Shown: positions 34,134-44,769, numbered from the stretch's first letter. The stretch: DNA of 64,000 nucleotides from an uncultured Lachnospiraceae bacterium (GCA_934418125.1 CAKRWT010000008.1:25938-89937); one strand, 5' to 3'. Made by a program: numbers and translations. Notes: generated by a model not told the origin, from the sequence alone.

Positions 34134-36048
34134 TGCTATCTGTTTCTTTATCCTTTTCTTCTTTCTTCTTTTTCCGGTTCTTAAAAGTAGTCTTTTCCAC
34201 CGGACAATCCTCTGTGATATACAGCAGTATGGTACGGGCAGGAACAGTCAACTCCTGCTTTCTCTCCGACTCAGCAATATAGTGCAGTTCCTCTTCTTCC
34301 TTCTCCCTGCAGGTGCCAAGCAGGCGAACCCATTTTTTCCCTTTCGGAAGCTGTGGCAGTCCCAGTGTATGCGGCTCCCAGTGCATATTCACGCCCATAT
34401 AGAGATAATTGTCATCTTCTTCCGTCTTTCCATAACAGCAGGCATACAAAATTCCCATACAACGACTAACCGGGCTGGTATCCGGTCTCCATGCCTCTTT
34501 TCCATGATAAGAAATATCCGGATAGCCACAAGAGCGGGTATCAATCCCTTTTAATGGTGTCTCGCTGTGCAAAATTGGATGGGCTTTCCGCAGTGCCAGT
34601 AATTCTTTCGTAAACTGCATTAACTCTATGCTTTTTTCTGTATCACTCCATTTTACCCAGGCAATTTCATTATCCTGACAGTATGGGTTATTATTTCCTT
34701 CCTGGGAATTTCCAAACTCATCTCCTCCATAAAGGAAAGGGGTTCCCTGGGACAGCAGTAAAAGGACCAGCGCATTTTTCATCTGCTGCATCCGCAGTGT
34801 GGTAATGGCTTTTTTCTTACTCTTTCCCTCTATGCCGCAGTTCCAGCTACAGTTATAATCTGTGCCGTCCTGATTATCTTCTCCGTTTTTCTCATTGTGC
34901 TTTCGGTCATAGGACACCATATCGGCAAGCCGTAAGCCATCCCATTTCGCCATATAATTTATGATTCCATTTTCTGGGCGGTTATTTCTGATATGATACA
35001 GGAAATTATGAATCATATTGTCATCACCCTTTAAGAATCTTCGCATATCAAACAGAAAACTGTCATCCATCCAGGCTACCTGGCGTACCGACATGGGCAA
35101 CTGTCCATTCCGGTCCGTCGCCGGGACAAACTGCTGGTCTGTCAGAATCTTGGTTTCTGCTAACAATGGTTCTGCTGTAACCATAGAAAGAGGCATATCC
35201 ACGCCCATTAGCTGGAATCCATCGATATGGTATTCTGTCAGCCAGAATTTCAGGACTGCCAGAATGTCCGTTTTCAGAATCTCCGGTGGAAAATAAAACT
35301 GCATCAGTACTTCGATACCCTGTCCATGCAGTTCCCTTACCATATTCTTCATCTCCGTTACACTGTCTGTTCCATAAGCATACGCGCTTTTAGGCGTAAA
35401 ATATAAGCCTTTCTGATAACCCCAGTAATTGATACGGGTTTTCTCAGGCATATTCTTAACCGCCGGCATTACTTCTTCAAATTCATAGGCTGGCATGAGC
35501 AACAGAGAGGTCACACCAAGCTCTTTGAAATAGGCAATTTTCTCTGTGAGTCCTGCAAAGGTTCCTCTTTTCTTAACTCCCGATGATTTATGTCTGGTAT
35601 AGCCCCTGACATGAATTCCGTAAAACACACAGTCCTCATAAGGAATCTTTGGCTGTCTGTCCCCCTGCCAGTCATAACCTTCCGGTAAAACAGCACATCT
35701 TGTCAAAGTGTCCGTGGATTTGCCATACTCCTTTTTCCCAATGGTTGCCCTGGCATAGGTATCCTGCAACAAATCATTATTTCTATAGAAGAGATAAGAA
35801 CAATTCCTGTTCTGATAGCCTTTTAATAACATGGCATATACCTTTCCAACACGGTTTTCTGCCGGAAACGGAATCCTTATGCCTCTTTTGTGCACATCAT
35901 CATACAGCACCATGCCATATTCTGTCCTGTTCGTTTCTCTTTGTTCTGTATCCGTTTCAAAAGCTGCCACCACCTGCAAGCCCTGTTCTGTAAACCGGAC
36001 ACCCATAGGCTCCATGGGTGCCGTCATAACTTCAATACTATTCTTCAT
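34126..36048 (-). CDS. GlgX/pullulanase-like GH13 protein lacking the catalytic nucleophile
   Basis: 640 residues with an N-terminal beta domain and a GH13 barrel resembling GlgX-type debranching proteins. The late block DMVSYDRKHNEKNGEDNQDG and the following NCSWNCG are near-identical to that family. The active site is altered. The invariant DGFRFD reads DGFQLM (276-281), so both the Arg and the Asp nucleophile are gone. The acid/base Glu (LLAE, 298) and third Asp (WDG, 370) remain, but the usual His before that Asp is Trp. It is likely catalytically dead and may bind glycogen or regulate. AAAGGCGG precedes the ATG. Confidence 0.85.
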   Translation of the reverse strand: MKNSIEVMTAPMEPMGVRFTEQGLQVVAAFETDTEQRETNRTEYGMVLYDDVHKRGIRIPFPAENRVGKVYAMLLKGYQNRNCSYLFYRNNDLLQDTYARATIGKKEYGKSTDTLTRCAVLPEGYDWQGDRQPKIPYEDCVFYGIHVRGYTRHKSSGVKKRGTFAGLTEKIAYFKELGVTSLLLMPAYEFEEVMPAVKNMPEKTRINYWGYQKGLYFTPKSAYAYGTDSVTEMKNMVRELHGQGIEVLMQFYFPPEILKTDILAVLKFWLTEYHIDGFQLMGVDMPLSMVTAEPLLAETKILTDQQFVPATDRNGQLPMSVRQVAWMDDSFLFDMRRFLKGDDNMIHNFLYHIRNNRPENGIINYMAKWDGLRLADMVSYDRKHNEKNGEDNQDGTDYNCSWNCGIEGKSKKKAITTLRMQQMKNALVLLLLSQGTPFLYGGDEFGNSQEGNNNPYCQDNEIAWVKWSDTEKSIELMQFTKELLALRKAHPILHSETPLKGIDTRSCGYPDISYHGKEAWRPDTSPVSRCMGILYACCYGKTEEDDNYLYMGVNMHWEPHTLGLPQLPKGKKWVRLLGTCREKEEEELHYIAESERKQELTVPARTILLYITEDCPVEKTTFKNRKKKKEEKDKETDSNE

Positions 36049-36130
36049 GAAATAGTCCGCCTTTTTTCGTTCTCTGTTCGTCCTAATCTATTCTACCATA
36101 GAAAAGCTGTTTCTGTGTAAGAAATTTTCA

Positions 36131-36159
36131 TTGAATATCCCTTCCGTTTTGGGTAAAAT
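36131..36159 (+). promoter_or_regulatory. sigma-A-type promoter of the DUF1292 gene
   Basis: TTGAAT (36131-36136) and TAAAAT (36154-36159) are exactly 17 bases apart and lie 38 bases before the ATG. Both hexamers differ from consensus at one or two positions. Confidence 0.65.
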
Positions 36160-36196
36160 AAGAAAAAAGGAATCCCATGCGAAGGAGGCTTATACT

Positions 36197-36538
36197 ATGG
36201 GCAAAAAGAATAACGACACAACAGGTTCCGGCTATGATGCGGAAGAAATGACTGTAGATTTGGAATTAGAAGATGGTACTACTGTTTCGTGTGCAATTGT
36301 TACCATTCTTACCGTTTCCAATCAGGATTACATTGTACTCCTGCCATTAAACGAAGACGGAGAAAACGAAGATGGCGAAGTCTGGTTCTATCGTTACAGT
36401 GAGAATGAAAATGACCCAAATGAAGAACCGGAGTTGGGATATATCGACGATGACGACGAATACGAAGCTGTGGCAGATGCCTTTGATGAATATCTGGACT
36501 CTGCAGAATTTGACGAACTGATAGATGGCGAAGACTAA
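36197..36538 (+). CDS. DUF1292 domain protein
   Basis: 113 residues, strongly acidic. The core VDLELEDGTTVSCAIVTILTVSNQDYIVLLPL with the later EVWFYRY is the DUF1292 (YrzB-like) signature. The C-terminal 40 residues are mostly Asp and Glu. The ATG at 36197 has a perfect AGGAGG, and the open frame further upstream is leader. Function is unknown. It converges with the helicase gene and overlaps it by 4 bases at the 3' end. Confidence 0.85.
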   Translation: MGKKNNDTTGSGYDAEEMTVDLELEDGTTVSCAIVTILTVSNQDYIVLLPLNEDGENEDGEVWFYRYSENENDPNEEPELGYIDDDDEYEAVADAFDEYLDSAEFDELIDGED

Positions 36539-38376
36539 GCTTCTGCATTTTGTTTGTCGCATTTTTCACAAACTATTGTTAAAAACCGGGAAGGAATTTC
36601 TTTTCCGGTTTTTCCTTTTACCGCTGTTACATACAAATCTTCTCTTGCCCTTGTAAATGCCACATACAGCAGCCGTCTTTCTTCTTCCATATCCTCTTCG
36701 GTCACTGCCTTTTTCGATGGTATCTTTCCTTCCTCACAACCAGGAATAAAAACCTTTGTATATTCCAACCCCTTCGCTCCATGCATAGTCAAAAGCGTAA
36801 TACCTTTTTCCGGCTTTGTACTCGTTTCCTGCTTTTGGCAGATTTCGCCATACTGTTCCATAAAAATAAGTAACTCCTCCATCGTGGAATATTCTCTGGC
36901 AAACTCCTGAAATTCCCCGGCAATCTTTAGCAGCTTCTCTTGTTCCTTCACACCATACCGTTCCCGAAGATACCTGTCATACCCGATAACCTGTCTTACA
37001 TAGCGAATCGCCAGATAGGGAGAATATCCCTGCAAGGTACCAAGCTTACGAAACAAATTTACAATCTCTTGTTGTAATTTGGGTTTCCCTTGATAAAAGG
37101 CAAGCCATCCCTGCTCGGAAATATTTTCTTCGGTAAGACTGTCCCTTCTCAGATATCGGACCGGGCGATTCAGAATCCGCAGGAAAAGATTTCTCTTCCG
37201 TTCACCCATTCCCAATCTTAGATAAGCCAGTAAGTCCTGTATCACAAAATGGGAAAACCGGTTTGTTGTCTTTTCCTTTAACCGATATGGAATCTTTTCT
37301 TTTTCCAATACTCTGGCAAATAGTGCACATTCATAGTGCGTCCGACTGATTACTGCACACTCTTCCAGGATTCCCTGCGCAATACACTCTCGCATTTTCT
37401 GTATCAGGTAGCAGTTCTCTTCCTCTTCCGTATCGAAAATACGACAATGAATCCCACTTCCCCGATTGTGATTTGCCCGTATCCGTTTAAAAAAGCGGTT
37501 TTTGTTTTCTCCAATCATCAACAGCGCAGTTTCCACAATCTGTTCATGGCAGCGGTAATTAGTATCCAATAAAATCTGTCTTGCCGGATAGTCCCGCAGA
37601 AATTGCTGCATCATCTCCGGGCTGGCTCCCCGGAACCGATAGATAGACTGGTCATCATCCCCCACTACGAAAAGGTTATTTTCCGGCAGTGCCAACAGCT
37701 TCATAATCCGATACTGTACCGGCGCAATATCCTGAAATTCATCAATGAGAATATATCGGAACTGCTTCTGCCATTTGACCCGTATGGTTTTCTCTTCTTC
37801 CAGAAGCTGCTCGCACAGGCTCATGATGTCATCGAAATCTATCTGTTTTTCTTCTTTCAGATAAGCATGGAATTCTGTAAAAAGATAAACAAACTGCTCC
37901 CTTGTCATTTCGGCAAGTGGTATGGTAAACTCTGTTTCTCCTTTCTTCTCCCTGGCAAAAGCTTCTAAAAGCCTGTCATAATCTTCTTCCTGTATCCGTG
38001 GAAAATCTATCTGTAAGGATACAATTTTCTTTAACAGTTTTCTCTTCTCTGTTTTGGTAACAATTGAATAATCCTGATAATTTACTGAATGTTTCAGAAT
38101 GTGATAGAACACAGCATGAAATGTTCCGAACCAGACCGCCGGTTTTTCCGGTGCTGTCAGTTGAAAGAAACGACTCTGCATCTCCGCAGCCGCCGCTTTG
38201 GTAAAAGTAATAACCAGAATATCAGAAGGTGGCACCTTCTGTTGTGTGATGAGATAATAGATGCGCCAGACAGTGACAAACGTTTTGCCACTGCCGGGAC
38301 CCGCCAAAACCTGTGCCGCCCCGGCAGTGTGCTTAATTGCTTCCAATTGATTGGGATTTCCCGTCAGCTTATGCAT
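36535..38376 (-). CDS. UvrD/Rep/PcrA-family ATP-dependent helicase
   Basis: 613 residues, shorter than PcrA/UvrD (about 720). It has Walker [13 protein letters not shown] motif LIDEFQD, motif [22 protein letters not shown], then motif [20 protein letters not shown] and motif [18 protein letters not shown] superfamily 1A 3'-5' helicase, probably in repair or recombination. The missing C-terminal tail separates it from true PcrA. It overlaps the gltX stop by 8 bases. Confidence 0.9.
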   Translation of the reverse strand: MHKLTGNPNQLEAIKHTAGAAQVLAGPGSGKTFVTVWRIYYLITQQKVPPSDILVITFTKAAAAEMQSRFFQLTAPEKPAVWFGTFHAVFYHILKHSVNYQDYSIVTKTEKRKLLKKIVSLQIDFPRIQEEDYDRLLEAFAREKKGETEFTIPLAEMTREQFVYLFTEFHAYLKEEKQIDFDDIMSLCEQLLEEEKTIRVKWQKQFRYILIDEFQDIAPVQYRIMKLLALPENNLFVVGDDDQSIYRFRGASPEMMQQFLRDYPARQILLDTNYRCHEQIVETALLMIGENKNRFFKRIRANHNRGSGIHCRIFDTEEEENCYLIQKMRECIAQGILEECAVISRTHYECALFARVLEKEKIPYRLKEKTTNRFSHFVIQDLLAYLRLGMGERKRNLFLRILNRPVRYLRRDSLTEENISEQGWLAFYQGKPKLQQEIVNLFRKLGTLQGYSPYLAIRYVRQVIGYDRYLRERYGVKEQEKLLKIAGEFQEFAREYSTMEELLIFMEQYGEICQKQETSTKPEKGITLLTMHGAKGLEYTKVFIPGCEEGKIPSKKAVTEEDMEEERRLLYVAFTRAREDLYVTAVKGKTGKEIPSRFLTIVCEKCDKQNAEA

Positions 38377-39823
38377 TCTGCAGCTTTTCGATTCCCTTAC
38401 GGATTCTGTTTACAGATTCCTCTTTTCCAAGGATCTCCATCAGTTCTGTCGCACCACCAGGTGTCATCTGTTTACCAGATACAGCTGTTCTGACCGGCCA
38501 CATCACATAACCGTTCTTGCATCCCTTTTTCTCCACATAAGCAGAAAGGGTCTGATACAGTGCATCATTGCTGTAATCTTCCTGCTCTTCCAAAATTGGC
38601 AGAATCTCTGTCAATACCTCTAAAGAAGTTTCTGCATTGGTTTTCATCTTCTTATGGGTATACATTGCCACATCATATTCCGGAAGTTCCTCAAAGAAAT
38701 CCACATGTTCTTTGATATCCGGGAAAATTTCAATTCTGGTTTTTACCATTGCTGCAATTTTCTTCAAATCCAAATCCTTCTTGATGACTTCCTTCAGATA
38801 AGGCTCTGCCATCTGGTAGAATTTGTCGAAGTCCATTGCCTTCATATATTCCCCATTCATCCATTTTAACTTCGTATAGTCAAATACAGCCGGTGATTTG
38901 GATAAATGATGGTAATCAAACTTGGATACCAGTTCTTCCAAAGTAAAAATTTCGTTGTTATCTTCCGGACTCCATCCAAGAAGTGCTACAAAGTTAACGA
39001 TGGCTTCGGATAAAAATCCCTGGTCAATCAAATCTTCATAAGAAGAATGTCCACAACGTTTCGATAATTTCTGATGATTCTCATCGGTAATGAGAGGGCA
39101 ATGTACATATTCCGGTATCTTCCAGCCAAAAGCATCATATAAACGATTGTATTTGGGTGAAGAAGAAAGGTACTCATTTCCTCTGACAACATGTGTAATG
39201 CCCATCAGATGGTCATCCACTACGTTAGCAAAATTATAAGTCGGATAACCATCTGATTTAATCAGAATCATATCATCCAGTTCGGAATTATCTACGGTAA
39301 TATCTCCATAAATATCATCATGGAAGGTTGTTGTCCCTTCTGTCGGGTTATTCTGACGGATAACGTAAGGCTTGCCTGCTGCAAGATTCACCTCTATCTC
39401 TTCCCTTGATAAATGCAGACAATGCTTATCATATATGTTAATTTCCTTACCTGCTACCGTACGGCTTAAGGTTGCCAGTCTTTCCTTATCACAGAAACAG
39501 TAATATGCCTCGCCCTTATCTATGAGTTCTTTTGCATATTTCATATAAATCCCCTGCTTCTGGCGGTCACTCTGTACATAGGGACCAACACCACCATCCT
39601 TGTCCGGACCTTCATCATGTATCAGACCTGTTTTCTCCAGGGTACGATAAATAATCTCAACCGCTCCTTCTACATAACGTTCCTGATCAGTATCTTCAAT
39701 TCGTAAGATAAAATCGCCGCCCTCATGTTTTGCAATCAGGTAAGCATACAATGCTGTACGCAAATTTCCCACATGCATACGCCCGGTTGGACTAGGTGCA
39801 TATCTCGTTCTGATTTTTTCCAT
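38369..39823 (-). CDS. gltX: glutamyl-tRNA synthetase
   Basis: 484 residues. Class I synthetase opening [21 protein letters not shown], with the HIGH-like motif MHVGN, catalytic [12 protein letters not shown], and KMSKS-type loop KLSKRCG. The C-terminal anticodon-binding domain ends near [20 protein letters not shown]. It charges tRNA-Glu and, in organisms without GlnRS, also tRNA-Gln as substrate for GatCAB. GAGAGGAT precedes the ATG. Confidence 0.96.
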   Translation of the reverse strand: MEKIRTRYAPSPTGRMHVGNLRTALYAYLIAKHEGGDFILRIEDTDQERYVEGAVEIIYRTLEKTGLIHDEGPDKDGGVGPYVQSDRQKQGIYMKYAKELIDKGEAYYCFCDKERLATLSRTVAGKEINIYDKHCLHLSREEIEVNLAAGKPYVIRQNNPTEGTTTFHDDIYGDITVDNSELDDMILIKSDGYPTYNFANVVDDHLMGITHVVRGNEYLSSSPKYNRLYDAFGWKIPEYVHCPLITDENHQKLSKRCGHSSYEDLIDQGFLSEAIVNFVALLGWSPEDNNEIFTLEELVSKFDYHHLSKSPAVFDYTKLKWMNGEYMKAMDFDKFYQMAEPYLKEVIKKDLDLKKIAAMVKTRIEIFPDIKEHVDFFEELPEYDVAMYTHKKMKTNAETSLEVLTEILPILEEQEDYSNDALYQTLSAYVEKKGCKNGYVMWPVRTAVSGKQMTPGGATELMEILGKEESVNRIRKGIEKLQNA

Positions 39824-39921
39824 ATTTCTATCCTCTCGTTTTCTAATTGAATTCCTATCCCACTATAAAACTTTTGTTATAAAATGTATGGGTAAAAAGG
39901 ATTGTAAACATTGTTATCTAT

Positions 39922-41400
39922 TTACACATTGTCCGGCAGTTTTTTCTCCGCAGCATCTTTAAATGCGCCTAAGGCCTTTGCTGCAACTGGAATGGCAATA
40001 TTCGTTCCTGCTCCGGCAATACAACCACCGGGACAAGCCATACCCTCTATCAGACAACCATTTTTCTTACCCGCCTTAGCAAGCATCAACATCTTCTTAC
40101 ATTCTGCAAGACTTTCTGCATGTTCAATATTGACCTCTACATCCGGATAATATTCCCGTACACACTCTTCAATGGCACTTGCAACACCACCGGCAACACC
40201 ATATCCTCTTCCGGCACTGGTAGCGCCCTTCATTTCGTCCATGGCTTTGATTTCTTTTAACAAAATACCCTTCGCTTCAAAAATACCTACCAATTCCTCA
40301 AAAGTAATAACAAAATCTACATCAGAGCGGATGGTTCTTCTGGATGCCTCCAGCTTCTTGGAAGCACAAGGTCCAATAAAGACTACCTTCGCCTCCGGAT
40401 AATCCTTCTTAATAATTCTCGCCGTTGCCACCATAGGCGTCAGGGCATTGGAAATCTTATCAATGGTTTCCGGGAAAAACTTCTTGGCAAGCACAGACCA
40501 GGACGGACAGCAGGAAGTCAGACTAAATGGTAATTTACCGGTTGCTACTTCCTTCGCATAATGCTCCGCCTCTGCAACCGCTCCTAAATCCGCACCAATA
40601 GCAGTTTCATATACATCAAAAAATCCCAGTTCCTTCAAAGCCGTCTTTAACATATCCGGAGTTACTTCCGGTCCAAACTGTCCGGTAAAGGCAGGTGCGA
40701 CCTGGGCAATAATCATCTCCCCGGACTGCATGGCACGAATCAGCTGGAATATCTGAGACTTATCTGCAATCGCTCCAAAAGGACAGTTTACCATACACTG
40801 ACCACAGGAAACACATAAGTCATTATCTATAACCGCTCTTCCCTTTTCATCCGTTTTAATGGCATTCACACCACAAGCTCCGGCACATGGTCTGACCTGA
40901 TGGGAAATAGCATCATAAGGACAGACCGCCTTACACTTACCACACTTCACACATTTTTCCTGGTCAATCACGGATTTTCCATTCTTCATGGAAATCGCAC
41001 CACGTGGGCAGACCTCACGACAGGGGTGAGCCACACAGCCCATACATAAATCCGTTACCTGATAGCAGTTCTCCGGGCATGCATTACATGCGGATGGAAT
41101 AACCTGCATCAACGGAGGCTCATAATATTTCTCGGAAATATTACTTTCTTCCAGCCCTTGTGTCAGATGCACGGGCTGATTTTCCGGACGAAGTGACATC
41201 CCCATGGCAAGACGAATCCGTTCCCGCACAATGGCACGTTCTCTGTAGATACTCTCATATTCTGATTCATCATAATCTACTATTTTATAGGGAAGCGCCT
41301 CAATATCATCTTTCAGATTTTCTGACTGATAAGCCAGATGCGCTACTTCCTTAAAAATTCTACGTCTGTTCTTGCGAACCTGCGTATCAATTCCTCTCAT
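39922..41400 (-). CDS. monomeric [FeFe] hydrogenase, group B-like
   Basis: 492 residues. The N-terminal third carries cysteines for several [4Fe-4S] clusters (CNACPENC at 105-112, CVKCGKCKAVCP, and CVSCGQCMVNCP). The H-cluster domain has all three signatures: TSCCPSW (295-301), GPCASKKLE (343-351) and GMACPGGCIAGAG (453-465). P2 lacks the usual Met before Pro-Cys and P3 has GAG rather than GGG, a pattern I associate with group B enzymes. It would exchange electrons between ferredoxin and protons. AAAGAGG lies 11 bases before the ATG at 41400. Confidence 0.88.
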   Translation of the reverse strand: MRGIDTQVRKNRRRIFKEVAHLAYQSENLKDDIEALPYKIVDYDESEYESIYRERAIVRERIRLAMGMSLRPENQPVHLTQGLEESNISEKYYEPPLMQVIPSACNACPENCYQVTDLCMGCVAHPCREVCPRGAISMKNGKSVIDQEKCVKCGKCKAVCPYDAISHQVRPCAGACGVNAIKTDEKGRAVIDNDLCVSCGQCMVNCPFGAIADKSQIFQLIRAMQSGEMIIAQVAPAFTGQFGPEVTPDMLKTALKELGFFDVYETAIGADLGAVAEAEHYAKEVATGKLPFSLTSCCPSWSVLAKKFFPETIDKISNALTPMVATARIIKKDYPEAKVVFIGPCASKKLEASRRTIRSDVDFVITFEELVGIFEAKGILLKEIKAMDEMKGATSAGRGYGVAGGVASAIEECVREYYPDVEVNIEHAESLAECKKMLMLAKAGKKNGCLIEGMACPGGCIAGAGTNIAIPVAAKALGAFKDAAEKKLPDNV

Positions 41401-41499
41401 AAATAAACATACCTCTTTCATGTGCTATGTTAATATTTTCACAATATAAATCCAAGCAAACAATCATTCCTGTAATTTATATAGCTGCACACAGAATAT

Positions 41500-41541
41500 C
41501 CCCGTAAGCAACCATGTCTATTTTTACACAAACTTACGGGG
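41500..41541. repeat. perfect 9-bp inverted repeat between ABC exporter and hydrogenase genes
   Basis: CCCCGTAAG (41500-41508) and CTTACGGGG (41533-41541) flank a 24-base loop. Neither strand has a T-tract after it, so it is not a classic terminator. It lies 36 bases after the ABC permease stop and 100 bases before the hydrogenase start. It could be a weak terminator, an mRNA stabiliser or an operator. Confidence 0.55.
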
Positions 41542-41576
41542 AAATCAAGCTAATTTACATCCTTTAGGTTATAAGT

Positions 41577-43706
41577 TTATTTTCTTCTTCGTGTCAGCCA
41601 AATGACAAGACCGATGATAAGACATCCAACCGGCAATAAAAGAATGGCAATTACACCAGTCACAATAGAAACTCTTGCATTAAACGCAAGATAACCAATG
41701 TCAAAGCTCTTTGCCGGAATCGCAGTGGATAACTCCTGTTCCGTCAGATAACTGATAATATTGCAGAAGAATTTCTGGTTATTTCCAGGGAACATCACAT
41801 CCGCATCATTGGTAAACATACTCTCTGTGGCCACAATAACCGCTTCGGAACCAGCCTGTTGTGATGTCGTTTTACGTGCCTTCAGTGCGATAACAAATGG
41901 TCCCTGCGCATCACCATCCATCTTCGTATAGTCCTGTGTATTACTGATATCTGTTTTACTGAAAGACTCACTACTTGTTTCTAACAATGGTGTATAAGAA
42001 ATATCTTCCTCGCTGTCCTGGTCATAGGAAAGTCCTCTGGAAAATGGTGCAAATACATTCAGGTTCTGAATCCGTTTCGTTGTCTCGTCATATTCAATGG
42101 TTGGTATCAGATAGTAAGGACTGCCTGCATAATAATAATTCTTATCCAGCTCCACAATCATACCGTCAATCATAGATACCCCATAATATGCCAGTATCTG
42201 TTCAAAGTTCGGAAGTGCCTCCTCCGTCCAGGTGGGAATCAGCAGTGCATTTCCCCCCTGCTCCAGGAACGCAATTACTTTATCCACATCGTCCTGAGAG
42301 AAATCACTGGTTGGCGCATTAATGATAATGGCATCCGCATCCTCTGGAATGGCATCCACCGAATATAAAGAAAGCAACTCATATTGCACGTTTTCTTTTG
42401 TCATGGCACTGTTAAAGGTATCCTCGAAAGCAAGCTCGCCATGCCCTTCTATAATATAATATTTTGGGATTTTCTCTGCCAGCACGCTGGAAACAGCCGC
42501 TGCCAGTTGTCCCTCCCCATCGTAACCTGTCACTTCATACTCATAGGTTGAATAATTCATCGAATAAGAATAAATGTTGTTATAATCTACTACCACACTG
42601 TTAGAATCCGTCGTCACAATCAGGCTGTTTGTGGTAGGTTCTTCCTGCGTATAATTATAGTAAAACTTCGGATTGGAAGTAGGACTTACATAAGTAACCG
42701 TAATATGCTTCGATAATCCAGCTGCCTGCTGTAGGGTATTATCCAGGTCAGCATCCTTTTCACTTTCATCTGCCAGTACATAAATGGTTACATCCTTGTC
42801 GATGCCTGCCAACATCTCTTTCGTCTCATCTGTCAGCGAGTAAATCTTATTCGCCGTTACATCATAGGAAACATACTGCTCTGGAATCTGCGCTACCCCT
42901 ACATTAACTGCTACCGTCAAAACTGCCAGTACCAGAATGGACGTAATGCTGTATGCACCCAGTTTTATGCCTTTACCCGATGCACTGTATCTACGCTTCT
43001 GAATTGACTGACTGGTTACAAATAACATAAACAACGTAAATGTTACATAATAAATAACCGCTGTCAGATTAAAATAGCCGGTACACAACTGGTCAAAAGG
43101 CGATACCATGTCAAATGCTCCCAGTATCTTTGCCACAATTTCAGAAAAAGTTCCCGTACCGGAAGTAGATATAATGCTGCACAGTCCGGTCATAATATAA
43201 CCCACAAATAACAGCACCAGTGTCAGAACTGCCGCTATAACCACACTCTCTGTCAAAGAGGATACAAACAGACCGATTGCCAGCCCCAGACAGCCATACA
43301 GGAAAAAGCCCAGTAAGGCGGTATAGGAAATTCCCGTCTGGAACTCACCCGCCTGCATCAGGGCAAGAGGTGTCAGCCCGATTGCCACCGTTGGAATTGC
43401 CAGTACTGTAACCAGTGCCAGATATTTTCCGGCAACAATTTTTCCGACAGAAACCGGTGCTGTCAGAATAAGCTGGTCCGTCTTGTACTTACGGTCTTCT
43501 GCCAGTGTCCTCATGGTCAGAATCGGAATCGTAATAATAAACAGGAAAATCACGCTCTGTAATACATAAGATATAGTCGGATAGCCCGACAGCATATTAT
43601 AAACCGTAAAATAAATACCCATCATAAAGAACGTGACAGCCAAAAACAGCCATCCTACAAAAGAATGGAAAAAAGACTTTAATTCTCTCTTATAAATCGC
43701 CAGCAT
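41577..43706 (-). CDS. ABC exporter permease fused to GldG-like extracellular domain
   Basis: 709 residues. Residues 1-245 are an ABC-2 permease (GldF-like) with six membrane helices. A seventh helix near 250-270 leads to an extracellular region that matches the GldG-type ABC_transp_aux domain (DVTANKIYSLTDETKEMLAGI, then YIIEGHGELAFEDTFNSAM, GGNALLIPTW). A C-terminal helix ends in TRRRK. In gliding Bacteroidota GldF and GldG are separate; here they are one chain. It starts inside the end of the ATPase gene (17-base overlap). The exported substrate is unknown. Confidence 0.88.
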   Translation of the reverse strand: MLAIYKRELKSFFHSFVGWLFLAVTFFMMGIYFTVYNMLSGYPTISYVLQSVIFLFIITIPILTMRTLAEDRKYKTDQLILTAPVSVGKIVAGKYLALVTVLAIPTVAIGLTPLALMQAGEFQTGISYTALLGFFLYGCLGLAIGLFVSSLTESVVIAAVLTLVLLFVGYIMTGLCSIISTSGTGTFSEIVAKILGAFDMVSPFDQLCTGYFNLTAVIYYVTFTLFMLFVTSQSIQKRRYSASGKGIKLGAYSITSILVLAVLTVAVNVGVAQIPEQYVSYDVTANKIYSLTDETKEMLAGIDKDVTIYVLADESEKDADLDNTLQQAAGLSKHITVTYVSPTSNPKFYYNYTQEEPTTNSLIVTTDSNSVVVDYNNIYSYSMNYSTYEYEVTGYDGEGQLAAAVSSVLAEKIPKYYIIEGHGELAFEDTFNSAMTKENVQYELLSLYSVDAIPEDADAIIINAPTSDFSQDDVDKVIAFLEQGGNALLIPTWTEEALPNFEQILAYYGVSMIDGMIVELDKNYYYAGSPYYLIPTIEYDETTKRIQNLNVFAPFSRGLSYDQDSEEDISYTPLLETSSESFSKTDISNTQDYTKMDGDAQGPFVIALKARKTTSQQAGSEAVIVATESMFTNDADVMFPGNNQKFFCNIISYLTEQELSTAIPAKSFDIGYLAFNARVSIVTGVIAILLLPVGCLIIGLVIWLTRRRK

Positions 43707-44769
43707 TATCTTTCTCCTCCTCTTCTGCTTTCTCTATTGTTTCCGTTGTTTCTATTTCTGTTGCCTCTGTTTCTTCTGCCGTTTCATCCGCATCCTCCCC
43801 AGAAACCTCTTCCCCGGTTTCGACGGCTTCTTCCGATTCCTGTTCCGTTACCTCTAAGAAAATGTCTTCCAGAGACTTTTCCATCCGGTTCATGGACAGA
43901 ATCGGCAGTCCAGCCCCCGACAACGCTACCGACAGTTCCTTACGGATGTCTGCATTATCCTTCGCACTGATTCTTATGAGAAGGCTTCCTTCTTCTTTCC
44001 CCTCTTCAAACGTATACGCATCTACCATATCCAGTGCCTGAAGAGTCTTCTCTATCTGCTTCTGCTCACCAAGCACCAGAACCTCCAGTTCTGCCTTCGC
44101 CTGCATCTTCTCTTGTAACTCTTCCGGCGAACCACTGGCTACCAGTTTCCCCTTGGCAATAATCATAATGTGGTCACAAATCGCACTTACCTCTGACAAA
44201 ATGTGGGAACTTAAAATAATCGTATGCTCCTTTGCCAGTCCCTTAATCAAATCCCTCATTTCAATAATCTGCTTCGGGTCAAGACCTACCATAGGCTCAT
44301 CCAGAATAATAACCTCCGGATACCCAATCATTGCTTGTGCCAGACCAACACGCTGCTTATATCCCTTGGAAAGATTCTTAATCAGACGGTCTTCCACCTG
44401 GGTCAGCTTTATCTTCTCAATAATTTCCTCCACATGGTCCATCCGCTCTTTTCTAGACACCTTCTTCAATTCTGCCACAAACAGCAGATATTCCCATACC
44501 GTCATATCCGTATATAACGGTGGAATCTCCGGCAAATAACCAATACACTTTTTCGCCTTTAACGGCTCCTTTAAAATATCATGTCCATCTATCAGAACCA
44601 TACCACTGCTGGCAGCAATGTATCCTGTCATGATATTCATAGTTGTTGACTTACCAGCTCCGTTTGGTCCCAAAAATCCGTATATCTGTCCCTTTTCTAC
44701 TGTAAACGACAGTCCATCCACCGCCGTGTGATTTCCATATCTTTTTACCAGATTTTCTACCTGTATCAC
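43690..44769 (-). CDS. ABC transporter ATP-binding protein (GldA type)
   Basis: 359 residues. Walker A GPNGAGKST, Q-loop region YLPEIPPLYTDMTV, signature NLSKGYKQRVGLAQAM, Walker B VIILDEPMVGLD, and switch His in ILSSHILSEV. After residue 230 comes a regulatory domain. The last 50 residues are almost entirely Glu, Thr, Ala and Asp, a disordered tail whose end overlaps the permease start. Start codon GTG with GGGAGG. It powers the fused GldF-GldG permease downstream. Confidence 0.92.
   Translation of the reverse strand: MIQVENLVKRYGNHTAVDGLSFTVEKGQIYGFLGPNGAGKSTTMNIMTGYIAASSGMVLIDGHDILKEPLKAKKCIGYLPEIPPLYTDMTVWEYLLFVAELKKVSRKERMDHVEEIIEKIKLTQVEDRLIKNLSKGYKQRVGLAQAMIGYPEVIILDEPMVGLDPKQIIEMRDLIKGLAKEHTIILSSHILSEVSAICDHIMIIAKGKLVASGSPEELQEKMQAKAELEVLVLGEQKQIEKTLQALDMVDAYTFEEGKEEGSLLIRISAKDNADIRKELSVALSGAGLPILSMNRMEKSLEDIFLEVTEQESEEAVETGEEVSGEDADETAEETEATEIETTETIEKAEEEEKDNAGDL

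Noticed and set aside
39824..39921. A leader regulatory RNA before gltX
   Set aside because: The roughly 98-base gap is AT-rich without a hairpin or a recognisable motif.
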